From: an uncultured Paracoccaceae bacterium | GTDB taxonomy: Bacteria; Pseudomonadota; Alphaproteobacteria; Rhodobacterales; Rhodobacteraceae | Assembly: GCA_938028765.1 (NCBI GenBank) | Contig: CALIZF010000022.1 | Span: forward strand, 1 to 63,993 | Direction of reading: 5' to 3' | DNA length: 63,993 nucleotides | Shown: positions 45,267-57,062 of the stretch, piece after piece | Layout of the letters: each line of letters begins with the position of its first letter | Numbering within the stretch: the first letter of the stretch is position 1 | Program-made: the position numbers and the translations under genes | Notes under the pieces: model-generated | Told to the model about the DNA's origin: nothing | Databases searched by the model: none | The model's input: the letters and a program-made list of their open reading frames with translations, nothing else

Positions 45267-46451
45267 TCACAGCACCTCGAATAGCCCCGCCGCGCCCATG
45301 CCGCCACCGACGCACATCGTCACCACCGCGTGGCGCGCTCCGCGCCGCCGGCCCTCGAGCAGCACATGCCCGGTCAGCCGTGCCCCGGTCATGCCGTAGG
45401 GATGCCCCACCGAGATCGCACCGCCGTTCACGTTCAGCTTCGCGGGGTCGATCCCCAGCCGGTCGCGACAGTAGATCGCCTGGCAGGCGAAGGCCTCGTT
45501 CAGCTCCCACAGGTCGATGTCGTCCACCGTCAGGCCGTGCCGGTCGAGAAGCTTCGGCACCGCGAAGACCGGGCCGATCCCCATCTCGTCCGGCTCGCAT
45601 CCCGCAACCGCCATCCCCTTGTAGAGGCCGAGCGGGGTCAGTCCCCGCCGCGCCGCCTCGGATTCCGCCATCAGGACGAGGGCACAGGCGCCATCCGACA
45701 GCTGGCTGGCGTTGCCGGCCGTCACCGTGCCGCCGGGGATCACGGGGTCGAGCGCCGCCAGCGCCTCCGCCGTCGTCTGCGGTCGGTTTCCCTCGTCGCG
45801 GTCGAGGCGCACGGGGCGGTGCGAGACCGCCCCCGTCTCGCGGTCCTTCACGGCCATCACAGTCTCGAACGGCACGATCTCGGCGTCGAACCGGCCCGCC
45901 GCCTGGGCGGCCGCGGTGCGCTGTTGCGAGGTCAGGGCGAAGTCGTCCTGCGCCGCGCGGTCGATGCCGTAGCGGGCGGCGACGACTTCGGCCGTCTGCA
46001 GCATCGGCATGTAGGCGTGGGGCACCTTCGCCGTCACAGCGGGGTCGGCGGCGGCCGCGACGGCGGCGAAATAGGGGCCCTGCACGGCGCTGATGTTGTC
46101 CTGCCCGCCGGCGACGACGATCCGCCGCCCCTCGGCCATGATCTGCCAGGCAGCCGCCGCCACCGCCATCAGGCCCGAGGCGCACTGCCGGTCCACCGTC
46201 TGGGCCGCCACCGTGACCGGCAGCCCGGCCGCGAACACGCCGTTGCGCGCAACGTTCATCCCCGCGGTCCCCGCCGCCAGCACCGTGCCGACGATTGCAT
46301 CCTCGACCTCGGCCCCCTCGATCCCCGCCCGCGCCACGGCATGGGCGATCGCGTGCCCCAGCATGGTGGGCGAACGGGTGTCGTTCAACGCCCCCCGGAA
46401 GGCCCTGCCGATCCCCGTGCGGGCGGTCGAGACGATGACGGCGCGTTCCAT
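45267..46451 (-). CDS. Acetyl-CoA C-acyltransferase (thiolase)
   Basis: 394 residues, the normal thiolase length. Catalytic marks: Cys at about residue 90 in [20 protein letters not shown], the [11 protein letters not shown] block with His/Asn region, [20 protein letters not shown] with the catalytic His, and the second Cys in [19 protein letters not shown]. It condenses or cleaves beta-ketoacyl-CoA in fatty-acid or PHB metabolism. It resembles acetyl-CoA acyltransferases of the FadI/FadA group more than PhaA, but this is not decided. ATG at 46449-46451 with GGAGGA upstream. oxyR ends 32 bp upstream on the same strand. Confidence 0.92.
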   Translation of the reverse strand: MERAVIVSTARTGIGRAFRGALNDTRSPTMLGHAIAHAVARAGIEGAEVEDAIVGTVLAAGTAGMNVARNGVFAAGLPVTVAAQTVDRQCASGLMAVAAAAWQIMAEGRRIVVAGGQDNISAVQGPYFAAVAAAADPAVTAKVPHAYMPMLQTAEVVAARYGIDRAAQDDFALTSQQRTAAAQAAGRFDAEIVPFETVMAVKDRETGAVSHRPVRLDRDEGNRPQTTAEALAALDPVIPGGTVTAGNASQLSDGACALVLMAESEAARRGLTPLGLYKGMAVAGCEPDEMGIGPVFAVPKLLDRHGLTVDDIDLWELNEAFACQAIYCRDRLGIDPAKLNVNGGAISVGHPYGMTGARLTGHVLLEGRRRGARHAVVTMCVGGGMGAAGLFEVL

Positions 46452-46483
46452 GCGATCCTCCGGCGCGATGTTGTCCTACAATC

Positions 46484-47398
46484 CTACCGGCCTGTGCCGG
46501 CGGATGCGACAGGAATCGCGGCGGCGCGCACCGCCTCGGCCACCTGGGCGAACTGCCGCACGAGGGGGCTGGTCCGCCGCCAGATCATGCCGATCGTGCG
46601 CGACGGCGCGGGGGCGGGAAAGCGCGCGACCGACACCGCCGCGCCGCGCGTCTCGACCGGCACCGCCATTTCGGGGATCAGCGTCACCCCGATGCCCGCC
46701 GCCACCATCTGCACCAGCGTGGTCAGCGTGCTGGCGTCCAGAAGCTCGCGCGGCGGCCCGGTCTCCAGCCGGCAGAACGACAGCGCCTGATCGCGGAAGC
46801 AATGCCCTTCCTCGAGCAGCAGCAGCCGCATCTCGCGCAGCCGGTCGGGCCCCGGCACCGGGCGGCCGGCGTCGGCGGCGGGGCGCACCAGCACGAATTC
46901 CTCCGCGAACAGCGGGGTCTCGGTGATCTGCGGTTCCGACACCGGCAGCGCGACGATGGCCGCGTCGATCCGCCCTTCGCCCAGATCGCGCAGAAGGCGC
47001 GGCGTCACCGTCTCGCGCACGCGCAGATCGAGGCCGTCGTGCGCCCGCGTCAGCGCGCCGATGACGGCGGGCAAGAGATAGGGCGCGACCGTCGGGATCA
47101 CCCCCAGCCGCAGACGCCCCGACAGCCTGTCGTGCGAGGCGCGGGCAAGGTCGCCGAGTTCGTCCACCGCCCGCAGGATGTCGCGCGCGCGCGCCGCCAC
47201 CTCGCGCCCCACGTTCGTCAGCCTCACCGCGCGCGCGCCGCGTTCCAGAAGCTCGGCCCCGAGGCAGTCCTCAAGCTCGCGCACCTGCATCGACAGGGCG
47301 GGCTGGCTGATCGCGCAGGCCTCGGCCGCGCGGCCGAAGTGGCGGTGTTCGGCCACCGCCTCGAAATACTTCAACTGCTTGAGCGTCGGCTGCTTCAT
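46484..47398 (-). CDS. oxyR: Hydrogen peroxide-sensing LysR regulator OxyR
   Basis: 304 residues. LysR helix-turn-helix LKYFEAVAEHRHFGRAAEAC then AISQPALSMQVRELEDCLGA. The redox pair is present at C200 and C209 in LLLLEEGHCFRDQALSFCRL, equivalent to E. coli C199 and C208. Effector-domain motifs LSTLVQMVAAGIGVTLIPEM-like (TLTTLVQMVAAGIGVTLIPE) are also conserved. Oxidation forms a disulfide that turns on peroxide defence. It is divergent from katG with a dyad operator between them, the usual arrangement in this group. It reads into the thiolase gene 32 bp downstream. Confidence 0.95.
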   Translation of the reverse strand: MKQPTLKQLKYFEAVAEHRHFGRAAEACAISQPALSMQVRELEDCLGAELLERGARAVRLTNVGREVAARARDILRAVDELGDLARASHDRLSGRLRLGVIPTVAPYLLPAVIGALTRAHDGLDLRVRETVTPRLLRDLGEGRIDAAIVALPVSEPQITETPLFAEEFVLVRPAADAGRPVPGPDRLREMRLLLLEEGHCFRDQALSFCRLETGPPRELLDASTLTTLVQMVAAGIGVTLIPEMAVPVETRGAAVSVARFPAPAPSRTIGMIWRRTSPLVRQFAQVAEAVRAAAIPVASAGTGR

Positions 47399-47404
47399 GA
47401 GTAA

Positions 47405-49801
<2,397 letters not shown>

Positions 49802-49827
49802 TCGCGCGCCCGGCCTGCGCGCCGCGC

Positions 49828-49853
49828 GCCATCCCGGCCCCGGGCGGGATGGC
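49828..49853 (+). terminator. Hairpin after katG
   Basis: GCCATCCCG / CGGGATGGC, a 9-bp perfect stem with an 8-base loop, 27 bp after the katG stop. No U tract follows. Confidence 0.5.
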
Positions 49854-50029
49854 GGCGGACCGCAGGCGCGGCGCGCATCGTGCCGCGTCCCCGGCGGGCG
49901 CTGGCATGAGCGGATCGCCGCCGAAGTCATCGCCCGCGGCGGTTCGGGTCGCCCCGGGATCGGCTCGGCACCTGCACGCCCGGATCGGCGCGGCCGGGGC
50001 GATCCGCCCGGCAGCCGGCATCGCAAACA

Positions 50030-50580
50030 GCCGCCAGACCCGCGCGAAGCCGGTCGGGATGGCGCCGAGGCTGCGGATCAGGTCGTGCCTGGCGGCGGCG
50101 GCGGCGGTGCCGAGGGCCCGGATCCCCGCGATCCGCACAAGCCGGAGCATGGCCGCCCTCCCTGCGCTGTGGATGCGGCGGCTCTGCCCCGGCGCGCGCT
50201 GCGCCGCCCGGTGCAGCATCCGGAAGGCCGTCATGCCCGGGGGATCACGCCAAGCGCCGCGACATCCGGCACAGTCTCCGGCCGCCAGGGCCGACGGATT
50301 TCGTCGGCATCGGCCCCGGTGGTCATCGGGTCGGCCACACGGCCGTCCGGCCGCAACCGCCATGCCCCGGGGCCCGCGGCATCGACGATCTCCACCAGGT
50401 CGTGGCCGGGGGGTGATCGCGGCGCGCCGCGACGGCGGGCTGCTGCCGCTTGCGGATCATCGGGCGGTGGAGGCGGCGGGGGTGGCGGGCACCCGGATGC
50501 GAACCTCGCCCGCGCCCGCGCCCGCGCCCGGCACGGGGAGTGTTTGCTGCGTTTCGACCACGATTTCCTCGCGGCCGCCG
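50030..50580 (-). pseudogene. Heavily decayed medium-chain dehydrogenase / quinone reductase-like gene
   Basis: Pieces in order on the minus strand spell a zinc-type alcohol dehydrogenase or quinone oxidoreductase: REEIVVETQQTLPVPGAGAG then GEVRIRV; PPGHDLVEIVDAAGPGAWRL then GRVADPMTT, in another frame; MTAFRMLHRAAQRAPGQS, IHSAG, LVRIAGIRALGTAAAAARHD and LIRSLGAIP in a third. At least three frame changes and several short deletions separate them (for example the expected GGVG cofactor loop is missing), and the C-terminal half is gone. The remaining sequence up to katG shows nothing. It may have ended the operon of the ABC transporter on its right. Coordinates are approximate. Confidence 0.6.
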
Positions 50581-50780
50581 CAGGCGTCCGGTAGGAGCGG
50601 GTCGAGGACATCCGGGGCGCGCGTCTCGTGCGGTGGCTGAGCGTGGCGGGCCCGCCGATGACCGGGGGACTGCCCGTTGACGATCTGCGCGACAAGATCG
50701 CCGAGATGGATCGGGCCCGCGCGCTGTCGGCGCAGCGCCCGCCCGCCCGCCCGGTCAGCGCCGACGCGGACGCGGGCAGG

Positions 50781-51578
50781 CTACCGGGGCCGTCGCCCCT
50801 GCGCCCACGCTCCGGCAAGGAACAGGCCGAGCCCAAGCTCCGCGATGACCGTCGAGGCGGCCATGACCGAGGGGTCGCTGTTGAGCGCTAGCGCATCCAG
50901 CATCATCTTCGGCAGCGTGCCGGCGGTTGCGCCCGACAGGAAGATCGGGGCGGTCACGTCGTCGAACGAGATCATGAAGGACAGCGCCGCGCCAACCGCG
51001 ATGCCGGGCGCCATGATCGGCAGCAAGACCAGCCGGAAGCTCGCCCAGGACCCCGCCCCCAGCGTCCGCGCGGCGCGCGCAAGCTGCAGGTCGCGGCGGC
51101 GGATGACCGGCAGAACCGCCAACACCACCAGCGACAGGGCGAACAGCGCCTGCGCCAGGGCCACCCCCAGATGCGTGCCGACAAGCCCCAGCCTTGCGAA
51201 GACGGGATAGAGCGCCATGGCCAGCGCCATGTGCGGCACGGCGAGCGGCAGGATGAACAGCACGATCAGCCCCCGCCGCAGCACCGGGTGCTGCGTCAGT
51301 GCCGCGCCGTAAGCCGTCAGCGTGCCGATGGCGGTCGCAAGGGCCGTCGCCGTCGCCCCGATGATCAGGCTGTTGACGAAGGAGGCGCGCCACAGGCCGT
51401 CCGGGGCGATGTTGGCATACCACCGCCCCGACAGGCCGCGCGGCGGAAAGGCGAGGAAGTCGCCGCGGGTGACAGAGACGCTGGCGCCCACCAGGATCGG
51501 CGCGACCATGTAGAGGACGACAAGCGCAAGGAACATCGCGGCGATGGTGCCGAAGGCGAGTCGGCCGAGCGGGCTCAT
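50781..51578 (-). CDS. ABC transporter permease, spermidine/putrescine (PotC) type
   Basis: 265 residues, intact. Six membrane helices, starting LGRLAFGTIAAMFLALVVLY, with the EAA loop RRDLQLARAARTLGAGSWAS and FRLVLLPIMAPGIAVGAALS, then FMISFDDVTAPIFLSGATAG, the SFDD motif typical of PotC. It forms the membrane channel with the PotB-type partner, which is broken. The ATG at 51576-51578 matches the homologous start. It is the last intact gene of the polyamine-type operon; 200 bp to its left hold an unrecognised fragment and then the dehydrogenase relic. Confidence 0.88.
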   Translation of the reverse strand: MSPLGRLAFGTIAAMFLALVVLYMVAPILVGASVSVTRGDFLAFPPRGLSGRWYANIAPDGLWRASFVNSLIIGATATALATAIGTLTAYGAALTQHPVLRRGLIVLFILPLAVPHMALAMALYPVFARLGLVGTHLGVALAQALFALSLVVLAVLPVIRRRDLQLARAARTLGAGSWASFRLVLLPIMAPGIAVGAALSFMISFDDVTAPIFLSGATAGTLPKMMLDALALNSDPSVMAASTVIAELGLGLFLAGAWAQGRRPR

Positions 51579-52400
51579 TTGTCCTAACCTCGCCGATGCG
51601 GGCGAGCGGCACATAGATCGCCGCCCCGATGCTGCACAGCGCGATCACCGAGATCGACAAGGCCGAGCCGATCCCCAAGCGCCCCAGCCCCAGCGTCAGG
51701 TCGCGCAGGATCATCACCACCGTGGTCTGCTGCGCCCCGCCGAGGACCGCCGGGACGACGAAGAAGCCGAGCCAGAAGATGAAGGTCATCATCACCCCCG
51801 CCAGCACTCCCGGCACCGTGAGCGGCAGGAAGACATGGACGAAAGCGCGCCAGCGGCTGGCGCCGAGGGTCCGCGCCGCGGGGACGAGCTGCGGCGGCAC
51901 CCGCGCCATCGAGGCCATGAGCGTCAGCACCATGTAGGGCAGCATCACATGGGTCATGCCGATCAGCACCCCCGACTGGTTGTAGAGCATCTGCAGCGGC
52001 GCGTTCCAGTCGAAGACCTGCATCAGCGTGCGGTTGACGATCCCGCGGTCCCCAAGCAGGACGATCCAGGAAAAGGCCCGCGGCATCGTGCCGACCGCGC
52101 AGGAAACAGCACCGCACCAAGCAGGATCGGCCGCCACGGCGGGCGGATGCTGTGGATTGCATAGGCCACCGGATAACCGACCACCAGGCAGATGACGGTC
52201 GTGCCGAGCGACGAGATCGCCGTGTTCGCCATCACACGCCGTTAGATCGGCTCGGACAGGATCGCGGCATAGGGGCTGGTACCGCCTGCGGGCACCTCGA
52301 GGCTGAGCGTCACGAGCCCGGCGATCGGCCAGAGGAACAGACGCGCCATCGCCGCCAATCCCGGCAGCAGCCACAAGAGCGCGGTGCGTTCCCCGCTCAT
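51575..52400 (-). pseudogene. PotB-type ABC permease gene with an ochre stop and frameshift
   Basis: The gene opens at 52398-52400 with SGERTALLWLLPGLAAMARL and FLWPIAGLVTLSLEVPAGG, then meets TAA at 52242-52244 (SEPI-stop-RRVMANTAIS). The frame continues LGTTVICLVVGYPVAYAIHS to about 52100, where a frameshift occurs, and resumes as MPRAFSWIVLLGDRGIVNRT, MLPYMVLTLMASMARVPPQL and ARTLGASRWRAFVHVFLPLT. The end also runs past the start of the PotC-type gene, which suggests a further indel at the 3' end. The start overlaps the stop of the ATP-binding gene (ATGA). Transport through this complex should be lost. Confidence 0.85.
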
Positions 52401-53532
52401 GCCGCGCGCGCCGGATCGGGGACAAGGAAGCCGTGCGACAGATCGACCTGCAGCGGCAAGGCTGCGCCGGGGGCGAACACCGGCCGGCCTGGGCGATTGT
52501 CGCGCAGGCTCAGCGTCAGCCCGCTTGCCCGGCAGGTCGCGCTGTAGCCCTCTCGGCGCCGTTGTAGAGCGCCTGCGTGATGGTCACCGCGATCATGGTC
52601 CTGCCCGCGGGTGCCTCGGGCGCGTCGGTGACGGCGATGTGTTCGGGGCGCACCACGACCAGCGACCGCCGGCCCGGTGACGCCGGCAAATCGGGCGAGA
52701 TCCGCCCGGCCGGCAGGCTGGCGTGCCCGCATGCCGTGGCGATCGTGCATCCGGCGTCGGAGACACTTTCGATTGTTGCCGGCAACAGGTTCGCCTGGCC
52801 GAGGAAGGTGGCGAGGAACGCCGAGCGTGGCGCGGCATAAAGGTCGGCGGGCGCGCCGAGGCCGACGATGTCGCCGCTGTCGAGCACCGCGATCCGGTCG
52901 GACATCCCGAGGGCCTCGGACTGGTCGTGCGTGACATAGAGGATGGTCACGCCGAGGCGCTCGTGCAGGACCTTGATCTCGCCCTTGGTCTGTTCGCGAA
53001 GGTCCTTGTCCAGCGCCGACAGCGGCTCGTCGAGAAGCAGGATCTTGGGGTCGAAGACGATCGCCCGCGCGATCGCCACCCGTTGCTGCTGGCCGCCCGA
53101 CAGTTGCGACGGCTTGCGGTCCAGCAAGGCACCGATCCCCATCATCGCCGCCACCCGGTCGATCCGGCGGCGCTGTTCGGCCCCGGGCACCCGGCGCATC
53201 CGCAGCCGAAAGGCGATGTTCTGCGCCACCGTCATCGAGGGAAACAGCGCATAGTCCTGGAACGCCATCCCGATGTCGCGTTTTTCCGACTGCAGGCGCA
53301 TCGCGTCGGTGCCGCCGAGCAGGATCCGGCCCGAGGTGGCGGTCTCGAGCCCCGCGATCAGCTTGAGCAGGGTGGACTTGCCGCTGCCCGAGGCGCCGAG
53401 CAGCGACACGAACTCGCCCGCCGCCACCGACAGGCTGACGCTGTTCAGCGCCCGGACGCCGCCATAGCTTTTGCACAGGCCCTCGACGACCACGGGGGCG
53501 CCGCGCGCGCCGGCGACCGTCCCGTGCGCCAT
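52397..53532 (-). pseudogene. PotA-type ABC transporter ATP-binding gene with a late frameshift
   Basis: The ATPase domain is intact: SLLGASGSGKSTLLKLIAGL, MAFQDYALFPSMTVAQNIAF, signature QLSGGQQQRVAIARAIVFDP, KILLLDEPLSALDKDLREQT and VTHDQSEALGMSDRIAVLDS. In the C-terminal TOBE domain the frame breaks near 52548-52556 (VTITQALYNGAE in one frame, YSATCRASGLTLSLRDNRPG in the next) and then runs to 52397. As read, the product is about 340 residues with a wrong last stretch. It may keep ATPase activity but with an altered regulatory domain. Start ATG at 53530-53532; 47 bp after the binding-protein gene. Confidence 0.8.
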
Positions 53533-53579
53533 CAGACACTCTCCGCCCGTGCCGGACCCCATGCCTGCCGCCCGCAGGC

Positions 53580-54668
53580 TCAGAGCACGCGCCAGGCGTC
53601 GTAACGGTCCTGCAGGCGTTCCTGGTTGGCCAGATAATGGGCGCGGTTCAGGTTGACCATCCGGTCGAGATTGCCCGCCGCGGTGCGGCTGCGTTCCTCG
53701 TCGGTCATCGCGGCGGCCACCGATGCCAGAACCGGCGTGGTCGGCCAGGCGCGCACGAAGTCCATCACCCGGTCGTGCTGGAAGAACTGGTCGATATGGG
53801 CATGGGCCGCCTCGCGGACGGGCGAACCCTTGGCGATGCCTACCGAGGGGCTGAAGTAGAAGCCGCCGTTCCAGATCACGTCGATCGGCTCGCCCGCGGC
53901 CTTCTGGGCGATGAAATCCGAGCTCCACGACAGGATCATGGCGATCTCGCCCTGATAGAGCTGCTGGCGCGCCGCTTGGGCCGCCGAGGTGGTGTGGAAC
54001 ACCCGGATGTGCCGCTTGATCGTGTCGAGCTTGGCGAAGGCGCGCGCCTCGTCGAGCGGATGGAGGTCGGCCGGCGCCACCCCGTCGGCCATCAGGGCGG
54101 CCTCGAGAACGCCCATCACGTTGGTGCCCAGCGACCGTGGGCCCGGGAAGGTCTCGACATCCCAGAAATCGGCCCAGCTCTCGGGCGTCTTGCTCCACAG
54201 GTCGGTGCGGCAGCCGACCTGCTAGGTCGTCACATAGGGGCTGGCGCCGAACTCCTGCCGGGCGCTGGCCAGTGCCTCGGGCGCGTGGGGGATAAGGCTG
54301 TAGTCCAGCGGCTCGAGCAGGCCCATGGCGCCGGCGCGGGCCGGCTCGACCTCGTCCAAGCAGCAGGCGAGGTCGAAGTTCTCGGGGTTGTTGTTCTGCA
54401 TGGCCGTGACGAACCGGCCGTAGTTGAACGGCGTGATGTCCTCGATCGGCGTGCCCGTCGCGGCGGTGAAGGGGTCCGAGAAGGCCGCCCGCACCCCGGC
54501 CCCGAACCGCCCGCCCCAGGTGAGGAAGTGCATCGGCCGTCCCTGCGCCCGTGCCGGACGCGCCAGCAGCGCCGGCGCCGCCAGAAACGCCGTCGCCCCG
54601 CCGATCAGCTGGCGGCGGGAAAGCGTCAGGGGCTTGAACGGGGCGATCTTGGACACAGGCATCTCCAT
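53580..54668 (-). pseudogene. Polyamine-type ABC substrate-binding protein gene with an amber stop
   Basis: About 362 codons with TAG at 54222-54224. The N-terminus has a twin-arginine-like leader (KPLTLSRRQLIGGATAFLAA), then MHFLTWGGRFGAGVRAAFSD and ITPFNYGRFVTAMQNNNPEN. The stop lies in SPYVTT-stop-QVGCRTDLWS, where homologues have Trp, so TGG to TAG is likely. Downstream homology continues: ESWADFWDVETFPGPRSLGT, IAMILSWSSDFIAQKAAGEP and DVIWNGGFYFSPSVGIAKGS. The ATG at 54666-54668 has AGAAGG upstream. It heads the ABC operon and has the shared operator 51 bp upstream. Confidence 0.87.
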
Positions 54669-54718
54669 GGACCTTCTGTTGGCGCGTGTCACACGAATGC
54701 CAAAAGCCGCTAAAACAT

Positions 54719-54755
54719 AACGAAACTTTTCCATGCACTAATTCGGAATCCGAAC
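54719..54755. promoter_or_regulatory. Bipartite operator between the ABC operon and the divergent LysR gene
   Basis: AACGAAACTT at 54719-54728, 13 bases, then TTCGGAATCCGAAC at 54742-54755, whose TTCGG/CCGAA arms are a perfect dyad. The same arrangement with identical 13-base spacing occurs at 60128-60169 before the flavin reductase operon. The adjacent LysR is the likely binder. Confidence 0.65.
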
Positions 54756-57062
54756 CTCGGACCTGCCGTCCGCATGAACCTGACCTTTCTGGAAACCTTT
54801 CTGACCGTGCTCGAGACCGGCAACCTCAACAAGGCGGCCGAGCGGCTGAATGTGACGCAGTCCACTGTTTCGGCGCGGCTCGATGCGCTGGAACAAGCGT
54901 TGGGCCGGCCACTTCTGGTGCGCGACCGGCGCGGCGCCCGGATGACCCGCGCAGGGTTCGAGTTGAGGCCTTACGCCGAGCTGGTGATCAACACGTGGAA
55001 ACAGGGTCGCAACGCCATCAACCTGCCGGCGGGCTATACCGGCATGTTCAGCTTCGCCTGCGAATTCGATCTGTGGAGCCCGGCCGGGCGGGCCTGGCTC
55101 TATGCCGCGCGGGCGGCCCATCCGGGCCTCGCCTGCGAAGGCCGGCCGGGCCGGCGGGCCGAGATCGTCGCATGGCTGGGCACGCGGATCACCGATGCGG
55201 CGATGACGCTCGAGCCGGTCTCGGCCCCGGGGCTCGAGCTGCGCGCGCTGCCCGGCGAGGCGATCGTCTGCGTCGCGCGCCGCCCCCGGGACGTGCGGAC
55301 ACCCGATCCCGACTATGTCTTCGTCGATCTCGGCACCGACTTTCGCCGCCAGCACGCGCAGGCCTTCCCCCACGCCAAGACCACGCGGATCACCTTCTCG
55401 ACCAGCGCCTGGGCGCTCGATCACCTGCTTGCGCACGGGGGGGCGGCCTATCTGCCCCAGCCGCTGGTGGCACCCTATCTGGCCGACGGTCGGCTGCACC
55501 CGGTCGAGGACGCGCCGGTGTTCCACCGCCGGCTGTTCCTCGTCTGGCACGAGACGACGGCGGCGCTGTTTCCCTGGGTGCGCGAGGACGACTGGCAGCC
55601 CGGCGCCACCGGCTGAGCGGGCTCCGCCTTCCGGCCAGCCTGCCACCGCCTTGACCTCGAGGAATTCCTCGAGCCCCCAGCGTCCGCCCTCGCGTCCGTT
55701 GCCCGACTGCTTCATGCCGCCGAAGGGGCTGCCGGGTGCGCGCTGCGCCCCGTTCAGCACCACCACCCCACAGGCGAGGGCGCGCGCCACCCGCACGGCC
55801 CGGGCCGGATCGCCGGTCTGGACATAGGCCGCCAGGCCATAGTCGCTGTCGTTGGCAAGCCGGATCGCCTCGGCCTCGGTGTCGAAGGGCAGGATCGACA
55901 GGACGGGGCCGAAGATCTCCTCCCGCGCGATCCGCATCCCGGGTGCGACATCGGCAAAGACCGTGGGCCGGACGAAATAGCCGCGGCTCATCCCCTCGGG
56001 CCGGCCCGGACCGCCGGCGACCAGCCGCGCGCCCTCGTCGATCCCGAGCCGGATGTAGCGCTGCACGGTCTCGATCTGCCGCGCCGAGGCCAGCGGGCCC
56101 AGATGCGGCCCCTCCTGCGCCGGGTCGCCCACCGGCGTGGCCCGGGCGGTCTCGGCCGCGACCTCGACCGCGCGGGCATAGACCGCCCGTTCGACCAGCA
56201 TCCGGGTGGGCGCGTTGCAGGACTGGCCGGAGTTGGCGAAGCACTGCGCGGTGCCACGGGCGACGGCCGCCGGGACGTCGGTATCGGCGAAGATCAGGTT
56301 CGGCCCCTTGCCGCCCAGCTCCAGCACCACCCGCTTCACCGTCGGGGCCGCCGCGATGCTGACCGCCGCCCCCGCCCGGCCCGAGCCGGTGAGCGAGGTC
56401 ATCCGCACCTGCGGGTGCCGCGCCAGCGCCTTGCCCGCCTCGGCGTCGCCCTGGACGAGGTTGAACACCCCGGCGGGCACCCCGGCTTCGACGACCAGCC
56501 CGGCCAGCAGCGCAGCCGACAGTGGCGCCTGTTCCGAGGGCTTGAGCACCACCGTGCAGCCTGCCGCCAGCGCCGCGCCGACCTTCTGGGCGATCTGGTT
56601 GAGCGGCCAGTTCCACGGCGTGATCAGGGCGCAGACGCCGATCGGTTGCTGCAGGATCCGGTCGCGCGGGACATCGGGGCGCAGCGGCCCCTCGAACGGA
56701 TGCGTCCGGGCCAGCGCGGCAAAGGTGCGCAGGTGCTGGAGCGCGATGCGCAGCTGATTGCCGCGCGCCAGCGCGCGGGGGGCGCCCATCTCGCGGGTCA
56801 GGGCGTCGGCGAGATCATCCTGCCGCCGCTCGATCCCGGCGATCAGCCGGTCGAGCAGTGCCGCGCGCGCGGCCGGATCGGTCGCGGCCCAGCCGGGCAG
56901 GGCTCGCGCCGCCGCCTGAACGGCGCGATCCACATCGGCGGGGTCGGCCAGCGCCACCTCGCCCCATGCCTCTTCAGTCGCCGGATCGACCAGCGCGCGG
57001 CGGCGCGTGCCGCGCGGCGCGGCCCAGTCGCCGCCGATCAGAAAGCGGGTCGTCGGGCTCAT
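54738..57062 (-). CDS. Aldehyde dehydrogenase that has lost its normal stop codon
   Basis: The first ~478 residues (57062 to about 55628) are a complete NAD(P)-dependent aldehyde dehydrogenase: ITPWNWPLNQIAQKVGAALA, LKPSEQAPLSAALLAGLVVE, catalytic E248 in VLELGGKGPNLIFAD and C282 in FANSGQSCNAPTR, then EEIFGPVLSILPFDTEAEAI and the end GRWGLEEFLEVKAVAGWPE. Instead of stopping there, the frame stays open for about 300 more codons antisense to the convergent LysR gene, to 54738. The tail has no family and is Arg/Gly-rich. A small 3' deletion that removed the stop is the simplest cause. The start overlaps the amidohydrolase stop (ATGA). Expected role: oxidise an aldehyde made by the monooxygenase pathway. 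Confidence 0.75.
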   Translation of the reverse strand: MSPTTRFLIGGDWAAPRGTRRRALVDPATEEAWGEVALADPADVDRAVQAAARALPGWAATDPAARAALLDRLIAGIERRQDDLADALTREMGAPRALARGNQLRIALQHLRTFAALARTHPFEGPLRPDVPRDRILQQPIGVCALITPWNWPLNQIAQKVGAALAAGCTVVLKPSEQAPLSAALLAGLVVEAGVPAGVFNLVQGDAEAGKALARHPQVRMTSLTGSGRAGAAVSIAAAPTVKRVVLELGGKGPNLIFADTDVPAAVARGTAQCFANSGQSCNAPTRMLVERAVYARAVEVAAETARATPVGDPAQEGPHLGPLASARQIETVQRYIRLGIDEGARLVAGGPGRPEGMSRGYFVRPTVFADVAPGMRIAREEIFGPVLSILPFDTEAEAIRLANDSDYGLAAYVQTGDPARAVRVARALACGVVVLNGAQRAPGSPFGGMKQSGNGREGGRWGLEEFLEVKAVAGWPEGGARSAGGAGLPVVLAHPGKQRRRRLVPDEEQPAVEHRRVLDRVQPTVGQIGCHQRLGQIGRPPVRKQVIERPGAGREGDPRGLGVGEGLRVLAAKVGAEIDEDIVGIGCPHVPGAARDADDRLAGQRAQLEPRGRDRLERHRRIGDPRAQPCDDLGPPARPAFAGEARMGRPRGIEPGPPGRAPQIEFAGEAEHAGIARRQVDGVATLFPRVDHQLGVRPQLEPCAGHPGAAPVAHQKWPAQRLFQRIEPRRNSGLRHIQPLGRLVEVAGLEHGQKGFQKGQVHADGRSEVRIPN
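54774..55616 (+). CDS. LysR family transcriptional regulator
   Basis: 280 residues, intact. Helix-turn-helix: MNLTFLETFLTVLETGNLNK, AAERLNVTQSTVSARLDALE and QALGRPLLVRDRRGARMTRA. The effector domain is short but recognisable (AYLPQPLVAPYLADGRLHPV near the end is typical LysR). It is divergent from the polyamine-type ABC operon and convergent with the aldehyde dehydrogenase. The operator 19 bp before its start is repeated at the flavin reductase promoter, so it probably controls both operons. Confidence 0.9.
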   Translation: MNLTFLETFLTVLETGNLNKAAERLNVTQSTVSARLDALEQALGRPLLVRDRRGARMTRAGFELRPYAELVINTWKQGRNAINLPAGYTGMFSFACEFDLWSPAGRAWLYAARAAHPGLACEGRPGRRAEIVAWLGTRITDAAMTLEPVSAPGLELRALPGEAIVCVARRPRDVRTPDPDYVFVDLGTDFRRQHAQAFPHAKTTRITFSTSAWALDHLLAHGGAAYLPQPLVAPYLADGRLHPVEDAPVFHRRLFLVWHETTAALFPWVREDDWQPGATG

